Below the pieces are notes generated by a model. That model saw nothing but the letters and a program-made list of their open reading frames with translations, ran no database searches and was not told the DNA's origin. This document shows positions 1 to 8,279 of a DNA stretch of 64,000 bases, piece by piece. Positions within the stretch are counted from its first letter, which is position 1, and each line of letters starts with the position of its first letter. Made by a program: the position numbers and the translations under genes. The stretch is from positions 62,001 through 126,000 of the forward strand of contig NZ_JADPKA010000029.1 of NCBI RefSeq assembly GCF_023073715.1, read 5' to 3'. Source of the stretch: Bradyrhizobium sp. 164 (lineage in GTDB: Bacteria > Pseudomonadota > Alphaproteobacteria > Rhizobiales > Xanthobacteraceae).

Positions 1-519
1 TGGATGAACGAGATCTATCCGCTCTGGGTCGCCGCCCACGGCATCCTGATCGTGGCGCCGGTGAACTGGTATCACGTGCCCGCCGGACTGAAAGCGATGA
101 TGGACCGGATGGTCTGCGCCGACGGCGGCAATCCCGATCCGAGCTCGACCCATGGCAAGAGGGCCGCTGAAGCCAAGGCGATCGAGCTGAAGGGCTGGCC
201 TTATCCGCGTCATCTCGCCGGCCGTCATTACGGCGTCGTCGTTCACGGCGATGCGGTCGGCGCCGAGGGGGTGCGCCGCGCCTTGTCCGACTGGCTTACC
301 GACATGCAGCTGATCCCGGCGGGCCGTTACGCCGAGCTCGACGGTTATGTCGGCTATATGGAGCCATACGCCAATTCGCATCGCGAGCTCGACGAAGACG
401 ACGAATTCCAGCAGCAGGTGCGGAATGCGGCGCGCGCGCTCGGCAACGCGGTCCGGCTGGCGCGGAGCGGGCGGCTCCAGGACCCCGGTGCTGGTGTTCA
501 GGACCCAAACCCCAAATGA
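1..519 (+). CDS. Flavodoxin-fold NAD(P)H-dependent oxidoreductase (5' truncated by window)
   Basis: The reading frame is open from the first base, so the true start lies upstream of the window. The visible 172 residues contain the second half of a flavodoxin-like fold: a segment reading APVNWYHVPAGLKAMMDRM, where FMN-reductase family proteins bind the flavin phosphate or dimerise, followed by a central beta strand (YGVVVHGDAVGAEG). This fits NADPH-dependent FMN reductases or quinone reductases that reduce flavin or quinones in the cytoplasm. The stop overlaps the next start (ATGA), so it is translationally coupled to a second flavoprotein. The substrate cannot be deduced. The family call is fairly safe; the exact enzyme is not. 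Confidence 0.75.
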   Translation, partial: WMNEIYPLWVAAHGILIVAPVNWYHVPAGLKAMMDRMVCADGGNPDPSSTHGKRAAEAKAIELKGWPYPRHLAGRHYGVVVHGDAVGAEGVRRALSDWLTDMQLIPAGRYAELDGYVGYMEPYANSHRELDEDDEFQQQVRNAARALGNAVRLARSGRLQDPGAGVQDPNPK

Positions 520-1415
520 CCAGCGCGCCACTCGATTGCTTGATCGTCGGCGGCGGCCCGGCCGGACTAATGGCCGCAATCTATCTGGCGCGATTTCGCC
601 GCAGCGTCTGTGTCGTGGACGCCGGCGCGAGCCGGGCGGCGCTGATCCCGCGCAGTCACAACGTCCCCGGCTTCGTCCACGGTCTGTCCGGCACCGAATT
701 GATCGCGCGCATGTCGGCGCAACTGGACGAGCTCGTCGTGGCGCGGGTCGACGCAGAGGTCACCACATTGCAGCGGCACGCGCATGGCTTTGAAGCGAGC
801 TGGAACGGTCGCGCACATCAGGCCGTCACCGTCGTTCTCGCCTGCGGCATCGTCGACACCCATCCGCCGTTCGTGGAATGGCGCGCGGCGGTCGCGGACG
901 GGCTGTTGCGCTATTGTCCCGTCTGCGACGCCTTCGAGGCCGCCGGCCGCCGCACCGGCGTCGTCGGCCCTCTTCACCGCGCTGCCGGCAAGGCGTTGTT
1001 CCTGCGCGGCTACTCGCGCGACGTGACGCTGCTCGCAACCGGTCCGGACGACGGGAAGGCAGCAACGTCAGAGCTGTCTGAAGCGGGTGTGAGGCTCGTG
1101 TTCGCGCCCGACCTGCACTTGCGGCGACGCGACAACGGCGTCGAAGCCGCCTTCGCGGACGGCCGGACGGCGCAATTCGACATAGTCTATCCCGCGATGG
1201 GCGCGGAGGTCCGCTCGCAGCTCGCGATGGTGCTGGGCGCCGAACATACCGCCGAAGGCTATTTGAAGGTCGACGACCATCAGCGCACGTCGATCGATGG
1301 GCTCTACGGCATCGGCGATATCGTCACCGACCTGCACCAGATCTCGGTCGCCTTCGGCCACGCCGCAATTGCCGCCTGCACGATCCATAACAGCCTGCCG
1401 CGGCTCTTGGCATGA
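516..1415 (+). CDS. Thioredoxin-reductase-like NAD(P)/FAD-dependent oxidoreductase
   Basis: The 299-residue protein begins with a Rossmann FAD-binding motif (IVGGGPAGLMAA, residues 9-20) and ends with the second FAD motif (YGIGDIVT), the layout of low-molecular-weight thioredoxin reductases. The redox site reads YCPVCDAFE instead of the CATC of true TrxB, so two cysteines remain in a CxxC spacing. Length is close to TrxB (about 310-320). It overlaps the upstream flavodoxin-fold gene by four bases (ATGA) and is followed by a Cys-rich copper-binding protein, suggesting a small redox operon. It probably reduces a disulfide, ferredoxin-like or small-molecule partner. Calling it TrxB would be over-reach. 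Confidence 0.85.
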   Translation: MTSAPLDCLIVGGGPAGLMAAIYLARFRRSVCVVDAGASRAALIPRSHNVPGFVHGLSGTELIARMSAQLDELVVARVDAEVTTLQRHAHGFEASWNGRAHQAVTVVLACGIVDTHPPFVEWRAAVADGLLRYCPVCDAFEAAGRRTGVVGPLHRAAGKALFLRGYSRDVTLLATGPDDGKAATSELSEAGVRLVFAPDLHLRRRDNGVEAAFADGRTAQFDIVYPAMGAEVRSQLAMVLGAEHTAEGYLKVDDHQRTSIDGLYGIGDIVTDLHQISVAFGHAAIAACTIHNSLPRLLA

Positions 1416-1518
1416 CGCGGCCGGGCCTGGCAGAGCCACACAATCGAGCGGAACCTGGAACGAAGCGCGTTGCCCCGCTTTGGTCGAGCGGAGTGAGGCG
1501 CGCGATGGGAGAGAACGG

Positions 1519-1848
1519 ATGGCCCAATCCGAAGACATGACCCGCTGCATCGGGCTCTGCATGAGCTGCTATCAGACATGCCTCGGCACGGCGATGAATC
1601 ACTGCCTCGAGACCGGCGGCAAGCACGTGGAGCCAAAGCACTTCCGCCTGATGATGGCCTGCGCCGAGATCTGCCGGACGGCGGCGCATTTCATGCTGAT
1701 CAACACGCCCCATCACAGGCACACCTGCAGCGAATGCGCTGAAATTTGCGCCGAATGCGCCGAGGATTGCGAGCGGATCGGCGGCATGGACGAATGCGTC
1801 GCGATGTGCCGCTCCTGCGCCCAATCCTGCCGCGCGATGGCGGCCTGA
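1519..1848 (+). CDS. Four-helix bundle copper-binding protein (DUF326 type)
   Basis: The protein has 109 residues, 16 of them cysteines, arranged as repeated CxxxC and CxxC motifs (CIGLCMSC, CAEICAECAEDC, CVAMCRSC). This is the signature of DUF326 proteins, the group that includes Csp copper-storage proteins, in which four helices line a core of Cys-bound Cu(I). The ATG at 1519 was chosen because the protein then begins at the usual MAQSEDMTRC-like N-terminus; an upstream in-frame start would add unrelated sequence. No signal peptide is visible, so it is probably cytosolic (Csp3-like). It follows two redox flavoproteins and precedes a small unknown ORF on the same strand. Copper storage is inferred from the family. 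Confidence 0.85.
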   Translation: MAQSEDMTRCIGLCMSCYQTCLGTAMNHCLETGGKHVEPKHFRLMMACAEICRTAAHFMLINTPHHRHTCSECAEICAECAEDCERIGGMDECVAMCRSCAQSCRAMAA

Positions 1849-1861
1849 AGGACGACGCCCC

Positions 1862-2050
1862 ATGCTGGAAGAGAAACTCAAGGAAGCCATCATCGGCGAG
1901 CTGCAAAGACAGGCCGCCGAGCGGCCGCAAGCGCTTAGGGTTCAAGGCGCGGATGATGCCGAACGCTCGGAGGAGCTGAACGTCAACGGCAAGGTCGACC
2001 TTGGCGCGCTGGTCATGGTGATCGCGGGATCGGTTGCCGGCGGCCCTTAG
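1862..2050 (+). CDS. Small hypothetical protein, 62 aa
   Basis: This short ORF starts 13 bases after the copper-binding protein gene on the same strand. The product is amphipathic and acidic/basic in its first half (MLEEKLKEAIIGELQRQAAE) with a hydrophobic C-terminal stretch (LGALVMVIAGSVAG). No domain was recognised. The tight spacing supports it as the last gene of the redox/copper operon, but nothing in the sequence defines a function. Confidence 0.5.
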   Translation: MLEEKLKEAIIGELQRQAAERPQALRVQGADDAERSEELNVNGKVDLGALVMVIAGSVAGGP

Positions 2051-2069
2051 CTCGATCGTCGACCGCCCC

Positions 2070-2327
2070 TTAGCCGTATTCCTCTCCGATGCCGTATTCC
2101 CGGTAGATCTCCAGCGGATCGAGGTCGGGGAACAGGCGGCATTTGGCCTGGGCCAGGTGCAGGCTTACCGCGGCCGGCTCCTTGCCATTCGAGAGCATCT
2201 TGCGGATGTCGTCCATATGTGCGTTCGGCCGGTGCTTGGGCTCGAGTTGCTCCAGTGCGACCAGCGCGGTCGCGAGGGCCTCGGTCAGAACCCAGTCGTC
2301 GTGGCCCGTGATTCCCTTCTTCGACAT
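2070..2327 (-). CDS. Conserved hypothetical protein, 85 aa
   Basis: The product starting MSKKGITGHDDWVLTEALATALVALEQL is a small soluble, mostly helical protein. The start at 2327 was preferred because the five extra residues of the longer frame (from 2342) add nothing. It converges with the upstream plus-strand operon, ending 20 bases from that operon's last stop. It has no signal peptide, membrane segment or known domain. It resembles short uncharacterised rhizobial proteins, but no function can be assigned. Confidence 0.6.
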   Translation of the reverse strand: MSKKGITGHDDWVLTEALATALVALEQLEPKHRPNAHMDDIRKMLSNGKEPAAVSLHLAQAKCRLFPDLDPLEIYREYGIGEEYG

Positions 2328-2612
2328 CGGCAGACCCCACATCTGGTGGCGGTCGATAGTCTATCGCGACTTCCGCCAAATCGCCATTGAACCGTTGCGG
2401 GCTACCGGCGTGCAATGGACCGACGGCATGCTCCGTCTTGCATTATGGCCGCGTGTGGCTAAATGGCGGCGAACTGCGAGGCGATAGTATCTTTGTTGAA
2501 ACAAATTTGGCGTAGACGGACCTGCACGGTCTCCAGGCCGGCTGCTCCGTCCGGCCCCCTGATTCCGTATGCGCAACGATCCGGTTGCGCATCCCTCAAG
2601 GCTCGAGCCAGC

Positions 2613-2987
2613 ATGGTCTTTCTTAGCTTCGTCTACCGCTTCATCACCAATTTCGCTTTCCTGGCGGTGGTCTATTTCAGCCTGAACTTCATGGAGAAGT
2701 ATCCGAACCGGGCGATCCTGGCGATCCTGGTGCTGGTCTATGCCGCCATGCGCGCCGCCTCGACGCTGCGCGCGTTCTACTTCTTCCAGAAGATCGAGAA
2801 GCTGGAAGCCGAGACGCGGCGCCTTCAGGCTCCCATCAATGATGGCTCGGGCGGAAGCTCGGCACGCAAGCAGGTCGTCGCCGACGTTGCGCGGCTGCGG
2901 CGCGACGGCGAGCTCAAGTCCTATATGGACCTGTTCTTCCTGGCGCTGATCGTGCTGCTCTGCGTCGCCGCGATCATGCGGCAGTAG
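2613..2987 (+). CDS. Small inner-membrane protein, two TM helices with a central coiled segment
   Basis: The 124-residue product opens with a hydrophobic stretch (VYRFITNFAFLAVVYFSLNF), continues into a second helix (AILAILVLVYAAM), has a charged helical middle (FFQKIEKLEAETRRLQ) and ends with another hydrophobic segment (LFFLALIVLLCVAAIM). It therefore looks like an integral membrane protein with a cytosolic coiled segment. The ATG at 2613 directly precedes the first helix; the longer frame upstream encodes nonsense-like sequence. It converges with the polysaccharide deacetylase gene ending at 2992. No family was recognised. Confidence 0.65.
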   Translation: MVFLSFVYRFITNFAFLAVVYFSLNFMEKYPNRAILAILVLVYAAMRAASTLRAFYFFQKIEKLEAETRRLQAPINDGSGGSSARKQVVADVARLRRDGELKSYMDLFFLALIVLLCVAAIMRQ

Positions 2988-2991
2988 GACC

Positions 2992-4260
2992 TTAAGCACG
3001 CTTCTTCAGGCTGGCGACGCCGGTCGGGTGTGGGGCAGCGCTCTTGGTCTGCGCGGCGGGCTTCGGCGCGGCTGGCGCTGCCTGCGCGGTGCGCCGTCCT
3101 TGCGATCTCGCTGCCTTGCCCCTGGCTGCCTTGTCCTTGGCCGCGTGCGGCGTCTGGGCTGCCATGGCCAGCCGCGTCGCGCGCCGCGACAAGGACGTCG
3201 ACAGCAGCACCTCGACCGAGCCCTCGGGGATCGCAAACAGATCGCGGCCCGGCACGGGCAGGGTAGCCTCGACATTCGCCTGCGCCATGGTCCGGCGCGG
3301 CAGCAGCGGCTGGTGCTCGGTCTGCGCATTGAGATCGGCAAGGGCGGGCGCCGGCAGCATCCGGGTCTGCGCGAACACGAAATTCGGCACGCGCGGCCAG
3401 CGCGCGATCGGCGTCGTCTCGGTCGGCGAATGCAGCAGCCATTCCACCGGCGTGGTCGGCGTCGCCGGCCGATCGGCGGTCGCGGGCACCACATGGACGA
3501 TACGATAGCCCCGCGCCTTGAGGTCACGGATGATCTTCGGCAGCGCCGCCACCGTGCGGGCCTGGATGTCGTGCAGCAGCAGGATGCCCTTGCCCTTGGC
3601 CTCGAGGCGCTGGATCGCGAGCTGATAGACGCGATCCGACGACACATGGCGCCAATCGTCGGCCGGAAAATCGGCGCTCCAGACCTGGATGCCGCGCGAG
3701 ATCAGATGGTTCTCCACGCCTTCGGCGCGCATCAGGCCGGGAATGCGGAAGAACGGCGCAAGCTTGGTCGGATCCGTCATTGCGGCCGCGGTCCATTCGA
3801 TGCCGCCGTTGATCTCGGCCTCGGCCTTCTCGATCGGCATGCGATCGAACGTCAGCGGATGGTCCATGCTGTGCGTGCCGACGGTGTGGCCCGCCGCCAC
3901 CAGCTTGCGCACCCCTTCCGGGTTGGCCTTGGCCTGGTTGCCGATGATGAAGAAGGTCGCCTTGATGCACTCGTCGGCTAAGATCTGGAGCACCTGGTTG
4001 GAATATTTCGGCAGCGGACCGTCGTCGAAGGTCAGGACCACTTCATGGTCCTTCAGGGGCAGCGTCTCGCGATATTGCATGGTGCCGATCAGCGGATGCT
4101 CGCGCGGATCGACCACGAGGGTACGGGACGTCCCGAGCGCGTCGGGATGGCCGGGACAGTCGGCCGCGAGCGCCGCCGGCGAAGCGGTCGTCAGCAATCC
4201 CAGCAACAGGCCAAGGGCCGTCCACGATCGCGTCCGCAAACCAACGCTACTTCCGATCAT
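2992..4260 (-). CDS. Secreted polysaccharide deacetylase (NodB homology), copy 1
   Basis: The 422-residue product has a signal peptide (WTALGLLLGLLTTASPAALA) and a carbohydrate esterase family 4 domain. The metal and catalytic motifs are visible: TFDDGP (motif 1) and GTHSMDHP (motif 2, H-x4-H), plus LLLHD near the domain end. Such enzymes remove acetyl groups from N-acetylglucosamine polymers or other polysaccharides in the periplasm or cell surface. A long basic Ala/Lys/Pro-rich C-terminal tail (roughly the last 70 residues) is additional and may bind anionic polymer. The start at 4260 puts the signal peptide near the N-terminus; an in-frame upstream start at 4314 is less likely. It lies next to a paralogue in the same orientation. 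It is not expected to be Nod-factor NodB, since no nod genes are nearby. Confidence 0.88.
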   Translation of the reverse strand: MIGSSVGLRTRSWTALGLLLGLLTTASPAALAADCPGHPDALGTSRTLVVDPREHPLIGTMQYRETLPLKDHEVVLTFDDGPLPKYSNQVLQILADECIKATFFIIGNQAKANPEGVRKLVAAGHTVGTHSMDHPLTFDRMPIEKAEAEINGGIEWTAAAMTDPTKLAPFFRIPGLMRAEGVENHLISRGIQVWSADFPADDWRHVSSDRVYQLAIQRLEAKGKGILLLHDIQARTVAALPKIIRDLKARGYRIVHVVPATADRPATPTTPVEWLLHSPTETTPIARWPRVPNFVFAQTRMLPAPALADLNAQTEHQPLLPRRTMAQANVEATLPVPGRDLFAIPEGSVEVLLSTSLSRRATRLAMAAQTPHAAKDKAARGKAARSQGRRTAQAAPAAPKPAAQTKSAAPHPTGVASLKKRA

Positions 4261-4416
4261 GAACCTCGTCTGCCCCCATGAGATTGCCGCCTTAATAGGT
4301 CGGAGATGCCCCAAAACGGTTCAACCGGAGCCGCCCTCAACTTTGCATGGGGTAGCATGAACAGAGTATTAATTGGCCCCAAATCACCCATTTTGCGCCG
4401 GCGTGACATTCCGGCA

Positions 4417-5223
4417 TCAATGCGCATCGGCATTCTTCTGCGCTGGGCCTGCCGGAACGATGTGAACAACTCGATACCCGTTCTCCCTCAGATACCGCAG
4501 GAAGGCCGGCATGATCGCGGCCGTGCGCGCCTTGGGGTCGTGGAACAGGATGATGCCCTTGCCGCTCGCGGCGAGGCGCTCGGTCACGAGCTTCAATTCC
4601 TGCTCCGGCGTGATCTCGTTCCAGTCGCTGGCCCAGAGGTCAGCCCCGAACACCACGATGCCGCGCGCCTGGAGCAGGTCGAGCTGTGCGGGCGTGGACT
4701 CGAAATAGGGGAAGCGGAAGAACGGCGTCGAGGGCGTCGTGGTCGAAACCCCGCGCAGCGCCATCTCGTCGGCCGCGATGCCGCGGTCGATCTCGCTCTT
4801 GGCCTTGTCGAACGGGATCCGCGCCATGAACGGGTGCGAGAAAGTGTGGTGGCCGATGGTGTGGCCCTCGCTGGCGATGCGCTTGACCATGTCCGGATGT
4901 TCGGAGGCGTGCAGGCCGATCAGGAAAAAGGTCGCACGTACGCATTCCTGCGCCAGCGCCGCCAGCACCTTCGACGTGGTCGGTGGATGTGGGCCGTCAT
5001 CGAAGGTCAGCACGACCTCGCGATCGGCGAGTGGCAGCGTCTGCGGAAAGCTCTTCAGGCCCACGCGCGGGGTGGCCTTGACGTCGACACTCAGAACGCG
5101 CGCAGTGCCGAGCGCGTCCTTGCGCGGGCACTCGGCGGCTTCAAGCGAGGTCGCGCCGACGAGGCCGGCCAGCACCGCGCCCAGCGCCATCGGCGTCCAT
5201 TCCGGGCATTGCATCTTTGTCAT
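4417..5223 (-). CDS. Secreted polysaccharide deacetylase (NodB homology), copy 2
   Basis: The 268-residue protein has a short signal peptide (MALGAVLAGLVGATSLEAA) and the same CE4 architecture as its downstream neighbour: TFDDGPHPP (motif 1), GHHTFSHPFM (motif 2) and IILFHDPKA. It lacks the basic C-terminal tail of copy 1. The ATG at 5223 was chosen because it sits immediately before the signal peptide; the longer frame (to 5445) would overlap the divergent mgtE start. The tandem arrangement suggests gene duplication, with the two products acting on the same or related cell-envelope polysaccharide. The substrate is unknown. Confidence 0.88.
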   Translation of the reverse strand: MTKMQCPEWTPMALGAVLAGLVGATSLEAAECPRKDALGTARVLSVDVKATPRVGLKSFPQTLPLADREVVLTFDDGPHPPTTSKVLAALAQECVRATFFLIGLHASEHPDMVKRIASEGHTIGHHTFSHPFMARIPFDKAKSEIDRGIAADEMALRGVSTTTPSTPFFRFPYFESTPAQLDLLQARGIVVFGADLWASDWNEITPEQELKLVTERLAASGKGIILFHDPKARTAAIMPAFLRYLRENGYRVVHIVPAGPAQKNADAH

Positions 5224-5306
5224 TGCGCTCGCTGTTCGCTTGTGGGTATTGCCTGAACCGTCAGCCCAGACCATCTGATCCAACCTGTCAAACGGCGAGG
5301 CGCGCC

Positions 5307-6728
5307 ATGGATGAACATCTGGACGTTGCCGCTCCCGCCGCGGATTCGGTACTCGACCACGTACCGATGCGCAATGAAGACGGCGAAATTCGTCACGAAT
5401 TCGTCGAGGAGATCGCGCATGCGATCGAGGCCGCAGACTCGGCACAGCTGCGCGCGATCGTCGCCGAGCTGCACGAGGCCGACCTGGGCGACCTGATCGG
5501 CGCGTTGCAGCCCGACGACCGCGTCCGCCTGGTCGAGCTGACCGGGCGCGACTTCGACTTCTCCGCGCTGAACGAGGTCGACGAGGCCGTGCGCGAGGAG
5601 ATCCTCGAGGAACTGCCGCCGGAGACCGTCGCTGAAGGTGTCCGCGAGCTCGAATCCGACGACGCGGTCGAGCTCCTGGAAACGCTCGATGCCGAGGAAC
5701 AGGAGGAGATCCTCGAGAAGCTGCCGCTGAAGGAGCGCGTCGCGCTCGAGCGCAGCCTGCTCTATCCGGAGAATTCCGCCGGCCGGCGGATGCAGACCGA
5801 ATTCATCGCGGTGCCCCAGGACTTCACCGTGGGCCAGGCGATCGACTACATGCGCGAGACGCCGGACCTGCCCGACCGCTTTTATGAGATCTACGTCGTC
5901 GACAAGGACCAGCACTGGCAGGGTGCGGTGCCGCTCGACGTGCTGCTGCGGGCGCGCCGTCCGGTGCCGCTCACCGAGCTGACCGACGAGGATCGCCGCC
6001 GCGTCTCCGTCCTGGAGGACCAGGAGGAGGTGGCCCGCATGTTCGGCAAGTACAATCTCGTCGCAGCGCCTGTGCTCGACACCCAGGATCGCCTGGTCGG
6101 CGTCATCACCGTCGACGATGTCGTCGACGTCATCGAGGAGGAGGCGGACGAGGACCTCAAGGCGCTCGGCGGCGTCACCAGCGACGAGGAGCTGTCGGAC
6201 ACTTTTCTCACCATTGCGCGCGGCCGCTTCAACTGGCTGCTGGTCAATCTCGCCACCGCCTTCCTGGCGTCCTCCGTGCTCGGCCTGTTCGAAGGCCAGC
6301 TCGAGAAGATGGTGGCGCTCGCCGTGCTGGCGCCGATCGTGGCGAGCCAGGGCGGCAATGCCGCGACCCAGACCATGACGGTCGCGGTGCGGGCGCTGGC
6401 GACGCGCGAGCTCGGCTCCTCCAACGCCTGGCGCGTGGTGATGCGCGAGAGCCTGGTCGGCCTCGTCAACGGTCTCGCCTTCGCCGTGATCACCGGCATC
6501 GCGGCCGTGGCCTGGTTCAAGATCCCCGGCCTCGGCATCGTCATCGGGCTTGCGATGATCTGCAACCTCATTGCCGGCGCGCTCGGCGGAATCCTGATCC
6601 CGATGGCGCTCGACCGTGTCAGGGCCGATCCCGCGGTGGCGTCCGGCACCTTCGTCACCACCGTGACCGACGTCGTCGGCTTCTTCTCCTTCCTCGGCAT
6701 CGCGACGCTCTGGTTCGGGTTGAAGTAG
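5307..6728 (+). CDS. mgtE: Magnesium transporter MgtE
   Basis: The 473-residue protein shows the full MgtE layout. There is an acidic N-domain of helical repeats (about residues 20-150, rich in Asp/Glu), a pair of CBS domains (about 155-290, containing VVDVIEEEADED), then five membrane helices from about 300 to the end, with the pore-region motif ASQGGNAATQT. MgtE is a Mg2+-gated Mg2+ channel/transporter in the inner membrane; the N and CBS domains sense cytosolic Mg2+. The ATG at 5307 gives the usual length. It is divergent from the deacetylase gene with only 83 bases between, which is too short for an M-box riboswitch. A palindromic repeat follows the gene. Confidence 0.95.
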   Translation: MDEHLDVAAPAADSVLDHVPMRNEDGEIRHEFVEEIAHAIEAADSAQLRAIVAELHEADLGDLIGALQPDDRVRLVELTGRDFDFSALNEVDEAVREEILEELPPETVAEGVRELESDDAVELLETLDAEEQEEILEKLPLKERVALERSLLYPENSAGRRMQTEFIAVPQDFTVGQAIDYMRETPDLPDRFYEIYVVDKDQHWQGAVPLDVLLRARRPVPLTELTDEDRRRVSVLEDQEEVARMFGKYNLVAAPVLDTQDRLVGVITVDDVVDVIEEEADEDLKALGGVTSDEELSDTFLTIARGRFNWLLVNLATAFLASSVLGLFEGQLEKMVALAVLAPIVASQGGNAATQTMTVAVRALATRELGSSNAWRVVMRESLVGLVNGLAFAVITGIAAVAWFKIPGLGIVIGLAMICNLIAGALGGILIPMALDRVRADPAVASGTFVTTVTDVVGFFSFLGIATLWFGLK

Positions 6729-6749
6729 GACGGACGTGCGGCAACCTCA

Positions 6750-6899
6750 CTCTCGTGTCCCGGGCGCGCAGCAACGCCCTTAGCGTTGCTGCGCAGAACC
6801 GGGACCCAAAAAGCGATAGGGACGAGACCCACGAGATGGGCCCCGACACTGCAGCGCAACGCTGAAGAAGTGCTGCGCTGCGTCCGGGGCACGAGACCG
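6750..6899. repeat. Palindromic intergenic repeat, family A copy 1
   Basis: About 150 bases form a nested palindrome: outer arms CTCTCGTGTCCCGG and CCGGGGCACGAGA, with an inner hairpin of AGCAACGC/GCGTTGCT. The core GTCCGGGGCACGAG with GCGCTGCG recurs in other intergenic gaps of this window (10136, 37651, 58118, 62123). It lies between mgtE and an XRE regulator gene and could fold in RNA as a transcription-attenuating structure. It is typical of dispersed palindromic elements of Bradyrhizobium genomes. Confidence 0.7.
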
Positions 6900-6904
6900 C
6901 TCTC

Positions 6905-6919
6905 TTAATCCGAACTTAA
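6905..6919 (+). promoter_or_regulatory. CtrA-like box TTAA-N7-TTAA
   Basis: TTAATCCGAACTTAA is an exact match to the full CtrA recognition pattern (TTAA, seven bases, TTAA) known from alphaproteobacteria. It ends 33 bases before the start of the XRE-type regulator at 6953. Binding is inferred from the motif alone; an AT-rich 8-base pattern like this can occur by chance, though rarely in GC-rich DNA. Confidence 0.45.
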
Positions 6920-6952
6920 GCGACCTGCCGCATCATCGCCCCGCTTGGGGGA

Positions 6953-7255
6953 ATGAGCATGCGGTTGCGGCTGAAGGCGGACGGACGGATCGTCGAATTG
7001 CGGGACGGACAGGAATTTCCGGTCCAGCCGGCGGCCAATGTCGCGCCGGGCGATGCCGGCCCGCTCGCGGTGCGCGATTTGCGCCGCCGCGCCTGCCTCA
7101 CGCAGATGGAGTTCGCCGCAAAACTCGGCGTCCCAGTCGAGACCATTCGCAACTGGGAGCAGGGCAAGCGCGCCCCGCGCGGACCGGCCCGCGCGCTGCT
7201 CGCCGTGATCGCGCATGCGCCGGATACGGTCTTCCAGGCGCTCGCCAAAGTTTGA
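6953..7255 (+). CDS. XRE-type helix-turn-helix regulator, 100 aa
   Basis: The C-terminal half carries a classic Cro/cI-type HTH: LTQMEFAAKLGVPVETIRNWEQGKRAPRG in two segments (about residues 45-73), with the typical NWEQGKRxP ending. The N-terminal half (about 40 residues) is a short beta-rich region without known domain. The protein resembles antitoxin or type II HTH regulators such as HigA/YgiT-like repressors, but no toxin gene adjoins it. It stands alone between mgtE and an aldo/keto reductase, and a CtrA-like box lies just upstream. A DNA-binding role is secure; target genes are unknown. Confidence 0.8.
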   Translation: MSMRLRLKADGRIVELRDGQEFPVQPAANVAPGDAGPLAVRDLRRRACLTQMEFAAKLGVPVETIRNWEQGKRAPRGPARALLAVIAHAPDTVFQALAKV

Positions 7256-7411
7256 CGCTAAGGACGGAACGCCAAGAGCTCGCGCGAACCTGCCGTTAGC
7301 ATTGCGTTGAATATCCGGCCGAACTGTCGCGGCGTCCGTTGGCAGCGTCATGGGCCGGGTCCATAATGACGGCCGGATGATTTGGGGCTGCCGCAACAGA
7401 GAGGATTCCTC

Positions 7412-8230
7412 ATGCTGTTCGTCGAGGCCAATGGTGCAAGGATCCCGGCGATCGGGCTCGGGACCTGGGAATTGGGCGGCCGGCCATGCGCTCGCATTGT
7501 CGAGCAGGCGCTGCGGCTCGGCTATCGCCACATCGATACCGCGCAGGCCTATGACAACGAGCGCGAGGTCGGCGACGGCTTGCGGTCCTCGGGCGTGCGC
7601 CGCGACGACATCTTCCTCACGACGAAAGTCTGGACCAACCATTTCGCGCCCCACGATCTCGAACGCTCGGTCAAGGAGAGCCTCGCCCGCCTGCGACTTC
7701 CCTCCGTCGATCTGTTGCTGCTGCACTGGCCGAATTCGCATGTGCCGCTGGCGGAGACGCTTGGAGCGCTGTCGCATGCGAAGCGCATGGGCCTGACCCG
7801 CCACATCGGCGTTTCCAATTTCACGGTGGCGCTGATCGAGCAGGCGGTGGCGTTATCGCCCGAGCCGCTTGTCTGCAATCAGGTCGAATATCACCCTTAT
7901 CTGGATCAGGCGAAGGTGAGGGCGGCCTGCGACCAGCATGGTCTTGCTCTCGTCGCCTACAGTCCCATCGCCAAGGGCCGCATCAAGTCCGACCAGACGC
8001 TCGCGGAGATCGGCCGCGTCCATCGCAAGAGCCCGGCGCAGGTGTGCCTGCGCTGGCTGATGCAGCAGAATGTCGCCGCGATCCCGCGCACCTCGCGCGT
8101 CGAGCGTCTGTCGGAAAACATCGAGATCTTCGATTTCGAACTGTCGGAGGACGAGATGGGCCGGATCGCCGCGCTCGCCAATCCCAGGGGACGCCTGACC
8201 GACTTCGGCTTCGCGCCGAAATGGGATTGA
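7412..8230 (+). CDS. Aldo/keto reductase (2,5-diketo-D-gluconate reductase type)
   Basis: The 272-residue (beta/alpha)8 barrel enzyme carries the AKR catalytic tetrad Asp42, Tyr47, Lys72 and His105 (in HIDTAQAYDNE, TTKVW and LLLHWP). The AKR signature near residue 130 (GVSNF) and the C-terminal NADPH-binding IPRTSRVERLSENI are present. It reduces aldehydes or ketones with NADPH in the cytoplasm. The length matches AKR5-type prokaryotic reductases. The ATG at 7412 is preceded by a GAGAGGA ribosome site. Neighbours give no clue to the physiological substrate; methylglyoxal or keto-sugar reduction are the usual roles in this subgroup. Confidence 0.93.
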   Translation: MLFVEANGARIPAIGLGTWELGGRPCARIVEQALRLGYRHIDTAQAYDNEREVGDGLRSSGVRRDDIFLTTKVWTNHFAPHDLERSVKESLARLRLPSVDLLLLHWPNSHVPLAETLGALSHAKRMGLTRHIGVSNFTVALIEQAVALSPEPLVCNQVEYHPYLDQAKVRAACDQHGLALVAYSPIAKGRIKSDQTLAEIGRVHRKSPAQVCLRWLMQQNVAAIPRTSRVERLSENIEIFDFELSEDEMGRIAALANPRGRLTDFGFAPKWD

Positions 8231-8279
8231 GGGGGGCTTCCATTATGCTAGGACCAGCGCGGCAACCTGAAGTCAATCG

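Noticed and set aside
2992..5223. Nod-factor NodB
   Set aside because: The deacetylases have signal peptides and no nodA/nodC or nod box nearby; NodB is cytosolic.
5224..5306. M-box riboswitch before mgtE
   Set aside because: The gap is only 83 bases and no M-box core or expression platform can be drawn.
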